From Arabidopsis thaliana (lineage: Eukaryota; Streptophyta; Magnoliopsida; Brassicales; Brassicaceae): a stretch of DNA of 64,000 bases. Positions 1-11,600 of this stretch are shown one piece after another. The notes below the pieces were generated by a model. The model worked only from the letters and a program-made list of their open reading frames with translations. It had not been told where the DNA came from and did not search any database. The DNA lies in NCBI RefSeq assembly GCF_000001735.4, contig NC_003070.9, positions 23,917,971 to 23,981,970 on the forward strand, in the 5' to 3' direction. Within the stretch, counting starts at the first letter, position 1. Every line of letters begins with the position of its first letter. Made by a program: the position numbers and the translations under genes.

Positions 1-929
1 TTTTGATAATTCTGATGTTAAAGTAGAATAAAAATATGATTTTCTTACTAGCTTCAAGAATTGGTCCCATGAATATATTGTTAATCTGTGCCTCTCAGCT
101 TCTACTCTCTGATTATTTGTAACCTCACCAAAGCTCACAATATCTATTCCAAACAGAAAATAAAAATCATTCGTTGGACTTTTATCAAAGAATCAAACAC
201 AAGAAGAGCTTGCTTACACTTCAAATATTTAGTTGATTTTGGAGCTGTCTTCAATAACTGAAACATAAAAAATCGCCTTGTTTTAGTGGTTAGAAACTCC
301 CAAATGTGAAGTAAGATAGTATAAAAAAGATGTAAATTAATCCACTTATTGTGAAGTTAGTCTTGAATTGGAATCTCATAGAAGCATAAAATTCAGCTAA
401 TGATCAACTCAAGAGATTTGACATATGCTCATTTATCTTTCTCTTGTACAACATTTGTCTGATAAGAAATTACCTCAGAAATCTTGTTCTCCTCAGCAAA
501 AGCAAGTGAGACCTCAGCATGACAAATGATGAATTCTATTGCTCCAGCACCTAAACAAATGCATCAGCCAAACTATTATACATACATGAATATGATTGTA
601 ACCAAAAAAACAATCAATGGAGTAGACAAATGGTACACACCTAGAGTGTCATATAAAGGTACACAGTAGAGTCCATGAGCATTGCAAGCCTGAAACATGA
701 AAATTTGATAATTACTATAAAATGATTAAAATTAGTGAATGTGAAGAACAATGGTACATCATTTCATCACCATATATAATTATGCTAATCAATATGATGT
801 CACTCTTATATTATTACCTCCATGCTTATAATCCATTCAGGACTATTGGCGCCATAAATACCGCATTTATCTCCCTGGTCCACAAATTGTTGAAATCTTA
901 GATGCATCACTATAAAATGGAGTATGGTT

Positions 930-967
<38 letters not shown>

Positions 968-1711
968 GGGACAAAAATGGAGTATGGTTTAAACGTAGAA
1001 AAAAACATTGTTTTAGGACATAACTTACTTTTCCAACTCCAATAGTTCTGATAGAGTTTCCAAGCTTAATCACTACATTATGTACTTCTTTGTAAGTTTG
1101 CCATACATATTTCCCAGCCTGTTGAAAGGAAATAGAAATCATAATCACAGAAAACACATATTTGTTTAGTTAACTATTTTTTGATTAAGGTTGATAATTT
1201 AGTTGGTGATTGCTTACTTTTCCATCAACTATTTCTCTACGACCAAGCATAGGATTATTTGGAGATTTCTCCACAGATAAACTGTAATCAAAACGGAACA
1301 TCCACAACAACAAAAAAATCATATCAATGTTTTTGTTATTATCAATCAATAGCGTCATGAACATTTGACACAAAAGCAACATGCTTGATTCTTAGCTGAA
1401 ATCATATGAGGATAATTACCTACTTTTTTATATATTAAATCTTCATATGAATGTCAAAGTCAAAGACTATAGACTTTTGCAATAATAATTTGACTTTTCT
1501 AAAGGAAAATCTAATGTTCCTCTGAGAGAAGAGAGGTAATTAAAGAGATATCTAACCGGAAAATATCCCATGCACTGACGAGATCATCAGGCGGTTCAGG
1601 AAAACCGTCTTTAGCATAGATACTCCGGTACACTGGACCGACCGATGGACTTCCTCCATCAACGCCTTGCTTTCCCTTCTCAACCTCAACGATGTATCGA
1701 CCAGTCGCCAT
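1..1711 (-). CDS. LACS3: Long-chain acyl-CoA synthetase LACS3, 5' part (runs off the left edge)
   Basis: Activates fatty acids to acyl-CoA using ATP; family members sit on the ER or plasma membrane and feed lipid and cuticle pathways. I rebuilt eight exons: 1557-1711, 1218-1281, 1029-1118, 818-874, 641-689, 474-550, 218-257 and 49-143. Each has GT-AG borders, and together they give 209 in-frame codons starting MATGRYIVEVEKGKQG. Recognisable family stretches include GDKCGIYGANSPEWI and YCVPLYDTLGAGAIEF. The AMP-binding core (TSGTTGDPKG) lies beyond position 1 and is not in the window. The start is the first ATG after the AT-rich leader. The intron at 875-1028 holds a 35-nt poly-T tract. Paralogue choice (LACS3 rather than LACS4 or 5) is from memory of the sequence and the neighbouring genes. 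Confidence 0.93.
932..966. repeat. Poly(T)35 tract flanked by a 17-bp direct repeat
   Basis: Thirty-five consecutive T lie in the LACS3 intron. The copies AAAATGGAGTATGGTTT at 914-930 and 974-990 are identical and bracket the tract plus a few bases (ggggaca). On the minus strand this reads as a very short body followed by a poly(A) tail, both inside a target-site-like duplication. Confidence 0.85.
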
Positions 1712-4700
1712 TTATTATATCTGCGTATTTGCGTTTCTTTCTATGTATACATGTGTTTTGTTCGTTGAAATGTAAAAGGAGCAAGTAGAGAGAAATTTAA
1801 AATGGGGTGTGAATGTTATAATGATGATTGAGGAACAAAACATTTCAAGGACACGAGGGTAGCTGACCAATCCTCAATATTGGGTGGTATTTATAAGAAA
1901 ATTAAATATTATTTTTTTTTCCCTCAATGAAGCTAATTAAATTTTGTCTATTTATCAACTAACAAAATGGAAATAATTTGACAAAAAATAAAAAAGAAGA
2001 CATAATAAAGTGTTAATACACTTTTGATTTTATTACCTTTCCGTATTTTATGATCAGAATGACTATTCTCGACTAGTTACAGTGATATAAACTTATAAAG
2101 TTTGACTTTTCTCCACATTTGTTAAAACATTTTGAATGATATAACAATTGATTTAAATGTAAATTAATGTGGAAACATAAAATATATATTGGGTCTTGTA
2201 TCATTGTTCTACTGCTTTTAGGATATGTTAACATTTTGGGATCTAATAACTGGTGTACATGTTAGTCACATATTTCTAATGACCCAGACCTCTAAGTAAT
2301 TAAGTACTATACGAAAATTAAAAAAAAAAAAAAAATCAAATTATTAAATTACCACTTTCTATTGACAGCACACAAGTGTAAGATCGTTGCTTATAATATT
2401 GAGATTTGACTTATAAAAACAGTAATAATATATTGCTAACCAAATATTATAGAGGCCATATGAGTATATGACATTTTAAAATATAATCAATATACAAATA
2501 AACACTTTATCAGAAATATATACCATACATAGTGGTTAACCATAACCATAAAAACCCTTGTTGACTAAAAATATGTTGCCAACATCTGGAAGCGGCATGA
2601 AGTTAAGTAATGAAACATTTGGTCTGATTTTGATTTTTACTTGAGATTCGGGATAAGAGCAAGACAAATATATGACAGAAACATGAATTCATCCGACTAT
2701 ATTTTTTTTTCCTTTGTGTCACGAATTATCTTTATATTATCCATTGACTACATTTTCATTAAATTGTGGTGTCTTTGTTTTTTCCGTTTTCCTTTAAACG
2801 GATTTCAAAGTTTGTTATAATCAGCTACGACAAACACTCCAATTCATTCAGAAGGTTCGAGCTAAGAGGTTTATTGGAGCACAAGTGAGTCACCTAGAAT
2901 CGTCAATCGATCAAATTTTTTTTGTGTGTGTGAGATTGATTGGAATAAACTCCATTGAAGAGTGTTTAAGAATACATTTTCGTAGAGGACCAACGTAACC
3001 GAGAATGATGAAGGCATGCAAGATAAAATGGAATGGTACTTTTGTTCCATGATAACAAAACTTAAACTCTGATTAAGATTAAATCTTTGATGTATATTTT
3101 ATTCTACCATAATTATTTTAAAATTGATAAAGTTATATAACTTTATGAAGTAAGTAGATCCCTAGTATCATTATCATCTGAATAGAGATCAATATATTTC
3201 TTTTCGCACCGCCATTATGTTCATTAGGTGTTAGTTGAAATAGAAAAAAAGTTTACGAACTTATTTATAATCTTGGCATTTTTCGTGGACAACATTATAG
3301 GATATAAAGTTAAAAACGAAATTTATGGATACGGGCCACTATCATTTTTTCCATCACGTCGCATTTGGATTAGTTCGTACCTAACTAGGCAATTGAAGTT
3401 TGATCAATAACGGACCACTCTTATTAATTAGTTATTCTACATCATTGATCCATATTTATGAACTTAGTCGCCCTTCAATTTCCATGTCTAATGTATATAT
3501 GCGATTCTATTTCCATTTTATTATAATTAATATATGTACAAATAGAAATTCATCAATTCTTATTCATGATAACCTTGCTTTGTCACGGTCACTATGTTGC
3601 TTTTTAATTTATAAATAAGCTTAGTGAGTATTGACTAATCAAGAAAACTAAAATCCATAGATTTCCTCTGCATATTTTTTTTTCTGACATAAGTTATGAG
3701 TTCAGACTAGTTATATAATGAGAAATATTCAAATTTAACGTTATTAACAAATCAAAATTTGTTTGTTCTAAAGCAAATGAAATTTGAACTAAATTTAAAA
3801 TTCTTGTTACATGATTTAGTTTAAGGATAAATGAAACATAAAGGTGGGATTCATGTCAATAGTCAAGAACGAAAGTCCGTACGAAAAACTGATTATAGAA
3901 AATTACAGAGTTGATTTCGTCACCAATTCCTTAATGTAAATAGATGCAACCAAAACTAGTACGACGGCTTATTTGTCGTTTTGGCGAAGTTTCATACCGT
4001 TGACTTTGAATTCTTCTAAATGAAGACTTGTGAGCATTTGTTTTGTTTATAACAAAGAAAAAGTCGTATGATCTTTTGAATGTTTCAAACCACATCCTTA
4101 AGATTCTTGGTACCTTTATATAAATATATTGACTTGGATTACGAAGCTATATATGCAGTTCAACCACAACAAGTCGTTGCATATAAGGGAACAAGTCGTT
4201 ATAGATAAGATAAGGGAAGAAGTTAACTAACGGATTTGAAAATCTTGGAAGTTTTTTTTTGTACGAACAAATATGAAAGAACCCAAACCTTGTACTTCGT
4301 GGTCTTGATTTGTATCTCATGGTTTTCAAGTGTTATACATTCGAACCCTATTAGAAAATAACTATATTCAGCAATAGTTTAAAAGGTTGGTTTTTAGTTC
4401 TTCTTGTCATGCTAGTGCAACCGTTGAATTGAAAATTTGTATAGTCCTGAAAAACAAAAAATATGTTAATGCTGTGCCAGTTTACATCATTGTATGATAC
4501 AATTTGTATGGGCCAGTTTGATGTTCTATGTAATATCATTGTATGGGTCAGTTTCATTTCACAAATAGGGCTTTAGTTTAGGCTTATAAGTTACATTTGT
4601 AGCCCATTAGATTCACTTATATGTCAGAGGCGGCCTTGGATACTTTACGTTACAGACGTCTGTATGTCCTGTATCCAGCTTCAAATCCAACTTACATTTT

Positions 4701-5829
4701 CTGTTGTCGAACCGAACCAAAATGAGATTGAGGTTGGTTTCAGTTTCGGTTGCATAACTCAACTAATCAAGCAACTAGGGGTTGATTTTGGATACTTGAT
4801 CCCAACCAAATCTGATTTATAACAATCCATTAACTGAACATCATAAATCTAACAAAACCGGAGATTGATTAAACCTAAGCTGAAATAGAAATGTAGAGCT
4901 TGTTATGTTTAAGAACCAATCAAAAATTAAGATTTTTTAAAACATTCCTATATTCTACTTGTATATGTAATGACATCAGGCTATTTAATTACTCAATAAT
5001 GTCCTGAAAGTCATACCTAAAATCTGGCACTTGTCTCCCGACATTTCATTAATTTCCGGGGACATATGAGAACGATCTATACAGTATTTGTTTGAGCCAA
5101 AAAAAAAAAAAAAAGTGCTACGGATATATTAGTGTTCACATCTGGTCCAAGCACGTGAATAGGAAATTTCTACGTACTGACGAAAACAAATCATAAAACA
5201 TGAAAAAAGTCACCGAGATTGAAATTAAAATTTGTGGTTTATTTGGTTTTGAATAAAAAACAAAACATTGTAGTAATTAATCTATATCACTTTAATGTTA
5301 ATTTAATAGCCGCTTCTTAAAAGTCTTTGCACTGTGTCCGTGACACTGTCGGGCAATAGGTTCCGAGCGGTTGATGTCGACATTAACCTAACGGTTGTCT
5401 TTTTATGGGAACTATTCAATAAAAATATTATTCTAAAGTATTTAATATTTCTCAGACCATTTGATGGATCAACAATACGATACTTTAAATGGTGTGTTGA
5501 TTATTAAAAGAAAAAATAATTTACGCACCATGCAGAAATAATTCATAAAGTTTTAACGTATACTCATATATACTCTTTATTACATTGTTGAATTTAAAAA
5601 AATCTTAATTATGTCACTTTCTCTTAGAATAATTACGAGAGTCGTTGGGAAATTTCAAAGGCTTTTAAAAGACAAATCCGTAAAAAAAGATTTGATTGAT
5701 ATTTTGCTAATTAATTGACCCTCTATATATATATTCACACTCATGTCAATCACTTATTTTCAAAGAAAATAAACAAATCCGTGGTTTTCTTTTCATTTCT
5801 TAAGATTTTACATTTTTTTTTGGGAATTG
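1712..5829. other. Intergenic, AT-rich; no gene supported
   Basis: The left end is the LACS3 leader and promoter; the right end is the leader of the MGNC gene. Six-frame reading gives only short frames with no recognisable domain (for example 3228-3618). Homopolymer A tracts occur near 2320 and 5100. I see no RNA gene. Confidence 0.6.
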
Positions 5830-6186
5830 ATGGGCAATTGCATGGAGAGATGGATGCAAGGAGAAGGGGAAGAAGGAAAGATAGAGGTGACAGAAAGAGC
5901 AAAAGAGTCCTTCAAACTTGATGGTGATGACAATGAAGATGGTCATGGTGGGATGAAGGTAAAGATCGTGCTTACAAGACATGAATTGGACATGTTTTTG
6001 CTTCAGATGAATAGGAGTCATGATGGAAACTTGATGATTACCAAAGACGTTATGGTAGAGCTAGAGAAGAGGATCATAAGAGCTTCGTCATTCTCATCAC
6101 TATCATCATCACCTTCATCGATAGCATGGGAACCGGCTTTAGAGAGCATCCTGGAGTGTCCAGAAGTCCAGGAAATGGATAGATAA
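5830..6186 (+). CDS. Small acidic plant protein with MGNC N-terminus (putatively acylated)
   Basis: Single-exon 118-residue protein. The first true ATG is at 5830, one codon after an in-frame TTG. It begins MGNCMERWMQ: Gly2 is a candidate for N-myristoylation and Cys4 for palmitoylation, which would place it on a membrane. A basic and hydrophobic segment (GGMKVKIVLTRHELDMFLLQ) around residues 39-58 follows an acidic stretch. The C-terminal half is serine-rich and then acidic. No catalytic motif is seen. Short MGNC-type proteins with a KIVLTRxEL core form a small plant family of unknown function; I do not assign a role. Position and sequence suggest At1g64405. Confidence 0.8.
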   Translation: MGNCMERWMQGEGEEGKIEVTERAKESFKLDGDDNEDGHGGMKVKIVLTRHELDMFLLQMNRSHDGNLMITKDVMVELEKRIIRASSFSSLSSSPSSIAWEPALESILECPEVQEMDR

Positions 6187-7247
6187 AGATGCTAAAGATG
6201 TGATTTATGATAAAAATGAGTTTGATCATGATGATCATCATATATTGGTTCTAGAGCATTTTTTTTAATCTCATGATGATCGGAACTATATAACATTTTT
6301 GCTCATTACATTTTCAGATAAATATTTTCTTGGTTAGATTAGTTTGAGGTCGATGTAATACCATTGTACCATATATTTCATATATACTTTGAAAAATTAT
6401 TACGCTTTAATATTTTTTCTTTCTTAGTAACTAGATTATTAAAGAATAAGAATCTTTATCAAGGAATTCTACTTTCTGATCATGCTAAAATCAATAGTCA
6501 AGACACACACATAATCGATGGAACTTATGATCATGTGGCATAATTAATAAACATTTTTGGATATCGACCTAGCAAGGGCCAAGGGTATCATCGGAATGAA
6601 TCGGTATAAGATTGATATTTGTGTTTTGGACGATGTTCTTTAACTTATGAGCTTTATTTTCCACATAAAATGCTTTGACCACTTAGACACCATAAGAAGC
6701 GGTCCACATGTAGGCGAATGAGATATTCCTCGCTATGGCTACTATGCGTGAATGTAACAATCTCTCTTAACAAACCGATATAAATCCATAACAGAAAAAG
6801 GGATTAGTCTTCTAGTTAGGATTCAAGGTATCGAATTAGCGAATTTATTTACAATTGACATGGAGATCGCTTCTTTATCCATGGATATGAATATGAAGGT
6901 GACCAAGTTGTGAATATCTTGCCAATGATTACATCATCTGGTAAAGAAAAAACACCTAGAAATGCTTTCATTAGCATATGTCACCAAATATACAGTAATG
7001 GTGATGATAATATAATCCTTGTATTACTTTTGGTTTTATTTTTCTCTTGTATAATTACATGCATTTGCTGCTCGAGATTCATATTTTTGTTTTTTATACG
7101 TTTTATTTTGCATAAGTTCCTGCATTTGATGTTCAAGATATTTATTTTCTCTTTTTATCATTACTTTTTTTTTTGCATTTGTTGCTTCCTATTCTTTCTC
7201 TCCATTTTAGATTTTAAAGATTTTGTGTCATCTCTTTTAGATAATGA
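6187..7247. other. Intergenic between MGNC gene and Helitron 3' end
   Basis: AT-rich. The only longer frame (6910-7251) is a low-complexity Phe/Ile/Cys-rich reading of T-rich DNA and is not treated as a gene. Nothing else is recognisable. Confidence 0.6.
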
Positions 7248-7259
7248 CTAGATCATAAC

Positions 7260-7277
7260 CCGTGCTATATAGCACGG
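7260..7277 (-). other. Helitron 3' terminal hairpin
   Basis: Perfect 18-nt palindrome of two 9-nt arms (CCGTGCTAT / ATAGCACGG), just inside the CTAG terminus. In Helitrons this subterminal hairpin acts as the rolling-circle termination signal. Confidence 0.85.
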
Positions 7278-8619
7278 ACATTAATATTTTTCATGAATAA
7301 AATTGAATACTTTGTTTTAATTATCTAAGTGTAAAAGTGATGTTATAATATGTTTTAATTTTATTACTATTTGAATATAATGATTAATGTTGCATTAGAT
7401 TGTCTTTGTTTTAAAAAATCATATTTATACGAAATACATAATATTTAGTTTATATTAAATGTGAAAATTTTGTATCCAAGCTATATTACGTATTTTATTT
7501 GGAAAGAAAAATGATTTGTTTGTTTGAGAACATATAGTTTTTGGCCCAACTTTGAATTTGTTTATGTATTGTGTGTTGGTTTTAGTCGTGGGCCTAATAT
7601 GGTCCAATGAAGATATATACGCTCTAGATTCTATTATGTCTGATTTAATTATTTATAAATTTAATAAATAAAAAACTATACCTAAAACTGAATGGAATGC
7701 TGACAAAAAAAAATTGTTTGGAAATTACATGACTTCCTATGACTGCGGCTTCTTACGACCATCAAAATCCAATAGCTCTATTTAAAGATTATACATGAAA
7801 GCTAAGTAGTATATTATATATTGCTGTTCGAGAATCCAATAGCTCTATTTAAAGATTGAAAAAGCTAGTTAAGACAGCTTAAGGTTTAACTTGTTATATT
7901 ATCAAGTAAGTTCTCTTAAGAAGAACTCTAATCTGTTACAAATTTAAATGCAGGTTTGCACCAGCTGAAGCTTTTGGATTAGTGTAAATCTATATAAGAA
8001 GGACAAACTAAACATGAAGTAGCAGGCGACATCAACTTCAGATCCTAATATGTGTATAAAGGTTAGCACCTGATTCCTAAAATCTTATTTTGAATGGATG
8101 ATGTTGACTGCGTCATGTATTTATATAGTAAAGAAATATTCAATCTCATATTCGAATATTAGACATAATCAGAGTAATAAAGAAATTAAAAACCCATAAG
8201 TTTCTTTCGAACTATAACATAGTTAAGAAAATCCAACAAATTTTTTTTACTAACTCTTATTCCATTTAACACGTCCTGACAGTGCTTGAGCATCTTTATT
8301 CCTTGATTTGATGCAACTAAATCTGAAAGATAGAATTTGTTAAATAATTTCATTAGTGCCAAATATTACGTTGAATGTAATTCTATAAAAAAACTGAAAA
8401 ACGTTTTTGATTTCTTAACTTATTAACCTGGTTGAATAGGAATCCCATAACTTTCTTTCCATGACTGTCTTAGTGTAGGTTTTGAAACACTTCTTTAAAA
8501 ACAACATTCATTGTGTTTTTTTTGTGGTTTTACTTTCTTGTCTGTTATAAGAATCTTCAAACCTGATATAAATGGAAGATTAATAATCGTATACATATTA
8601 TAGTAATTAAAATGGTGGC

Positions 8620-11600
8620 TTAAAAAAACTTCGTACCAGTTTTTGACGTCACTCTAGAGATTGCCACGTATAGTTGCCCATGTGAAAACACAGGCCTAGG
8701 CAAATAAAGTCCAACAGACTCTAGTGTCTGCCCTTGACTCTTATTTATGGTCATGGCAAAAGCTACAGATAGAGGAAATTGCCTACGCCTCATTTTGAAA
8801 GGTAATCTTGTATCTGATGGTGTGATTAACATCCTAGGAATCAAAACAATCTTACCAACTCTATTACCTGTAATAAATCTAGCTTGTATTACAGTATCTG
8901 CCATTTGAGTGACCTGTAATCTTGTCCCATTGCATAAACCTTTATTAGGATCCATGTTTCTCAACAACATGATCGGACAACCAACTTTCAAGCGCAAGCA
9001 ATGGTTCGGCAATCCAGAAACTCTGACACTGTTTAAAAAATCAGCTGAATAAGCATCATTATTCGCAGAACTTGTGTCAGCAGGGTCTATACTATCAGAA
9101 CTTAAGTAGATTCTTTCTTCACCTACAAACATAATGAATACCAAATTTTAGTAAAACGCTATTTGAGATTAAGTAATTTCAGCGAAAATACAATAGTTTT
9201 TGGTTAAAGTTTAACATACCATCTAACATACTCATCATATGCTCGTTTTATGGAATTCACATCCTCATTAGTAGGACAAAGAATCGCTCTTCCTTGAAAG
9301 AACTTTGGGTCTTTCTCCTCCATAAAAGTATTTCCGTAAACTGCCACTATGATTGATTCCACCGTATCATTATCCCCATTAATAAGAAATTCTTCTGGGA
9401 TCAATCAAAGCAATTCCATCATTGGGCTGTGAAATTTTCCCATCCCCAACATCTAGTATCCACTTGGAAAAATACTCGATATCTCGCTTTTCATGCTCAC
9501 TAATGTTTGCAAGAAGTCTCATGTTTTTTGTTAGCTCCAAAACTTTGCAGTGCTCCCAGATATAAGAAGAATTTAGTGCAGCAAAAACAATCTCTTCTCT
9601 ACCAGCACCATTTATCACCGATAACACTTGTCTGAAATCACCTCCAAAAACTATAACCTTACCACCAAAAGGCTTGTCTCCTGGATTATTCATAATATCT
9701 CTTAAAGTTCTATCCAAAGACTCAAAGCAATGCTTACTCATCATATGAGCTTCATCCCAAATAATTAGATTTGCTTCTTTGACCAACTCACCAAAATCTA
9801 AACCACGTGAAATGTTACATGTAGAGGATTCATTGGGGTTTATAGGAATACCAAACCTAGAGTGTGCTGTTCTGCCGCCATCTAAAAGTAGAGCAGCAAT
9901 ACCGCTAGATGCGACGTTTAATGATATATCTCCTTTTGATCTAATGGCAGCAGATAATAATTTCCATAGAAAAGTTTTTCCGGTGCCTCCAAAACCGTAA
10001 ACAAAAAACACTCCGCCTCTGTCATGTAACACAACATCCATAATCTCATCATATATCTTCTTTTGCTCTAAAGTCACCATAGTCAACCATTCTTCATGCT
10101 TCTCTGTCAAATATGCACGGTCGTACTTGCGTTCATCTAATATAAAATGGTTGCATTTTTCAACGTGTTCATCTGAAATTTGTGGCATCTGTTTCCATTT
10201 TGAAAGTGAAACTCCGTTTTTGGTAAGTAGCCTAGCTATCTCTTGCAAACAATATTGTTGTCTTTCCTCATCACTTAGTTGAAGATCTGCAAAATTTATA
10301 AAAACATTGAACGTTAGTCACACAACCAATATAAATGTCTATGAATCGTTAATGCCATATAATCTGATTTTTATATAATTAAATATATATATTGAATAGA
10401 CAGACCTGGTCGCTTCCATTCTTTTCTTTTTTTGCGCTCAATATCCTCAGATAGAATCTTCCAAGTTTCGTCCCATACCATCTCTGGTTTGGTTAAACTT
10501 TCTGAAAGTAGCATGATGACAAATAGCCTACGAACATACTTGGCAGAGCACCAAAAATTTGCATCTTTAATCTCGTTGATGTACTCTTTGTCATCGTCAA
10601 GCAAGCCTAAAGCAAAAACCGCATCTCTGAATGATTTGTAAACTACAGCTTTCACAGTTTTTAGATCTTTAGAACTTGTAACACCTCTTTTGATGTTTAA
10701 GAGAATTCTCAAATAATAAGCATCTTCTATTGTCCGTGGAACAAAGTTAATCCTTCCAATAGCAAATCCCCTTTCTCTGATCATGAATTTCTTTTCTTTG
10801 CTGTTTCAAGTGAAGTGATTTGGAATTTCTTCAAATAAGAGCTTTGTTGGATCTGGAGCTGCTTTTGGTAGTTTTTTGGCATTAGCACGAACTGTTCTAC
10901 TTGGAGGCTTCTTGTTAAGCTGAAACCATGCCAAAAATTGTGTTGCTTCACTACTTAATCGATCCATTACACTCTCCGTTGTTTCACCTGGAATATAACA
11001 ATATCTTAGTTACACGTACATAGGTTATGATAATTTCTATCTAAACAGAATGATTCCATCATGCGCATGCTACAACAACATTATATACTGTATCATGTTT
11101 CTATTTTTATGAAGTGGTGACGGTAAAATGATTACATGCACGTACATTTTTTAATAATATTTCGCATGCTACAATAACAATATCTTAGTTACACGTACAT
11201 AAGTTATGATAGTTTATATCTAAACAAAATGATTCCTTTAAAATGATTCCATTATGCGTATGCTACACCAACATTATCTTAATTTCATGTACATAGTTTA
11301 TGATAATTTCGAACTAAACAAAATGATTCCATGTTTAACACAATAGTAATATAAACTATTCTACACAACCAAATAAAAATTCATTCTATGTATAATGTGA
11401 TAATAAAATAATAGCTTTACTATTCGGGTAACACAATTCATCTCCTAATTCTGTAGAAGTATATAAAGTCATTATAATCTCACACGTCTAATAGAATAAA
11501 ACTCTATATGTGTCATCATACTTCCCAAATAATGGACGTCAATATAATATATATGTCTGACCTGGTTTATAATAAACTGGTTGTTTTCCTTCTTCATGAA

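Noticed and set aside
6910-7251. 113-codon hydrophobic ORF
   Set aside because: Low-complexity Phe/Ile reading of T-rich DNA, ending at the Helitron terminus; no homology recognised.
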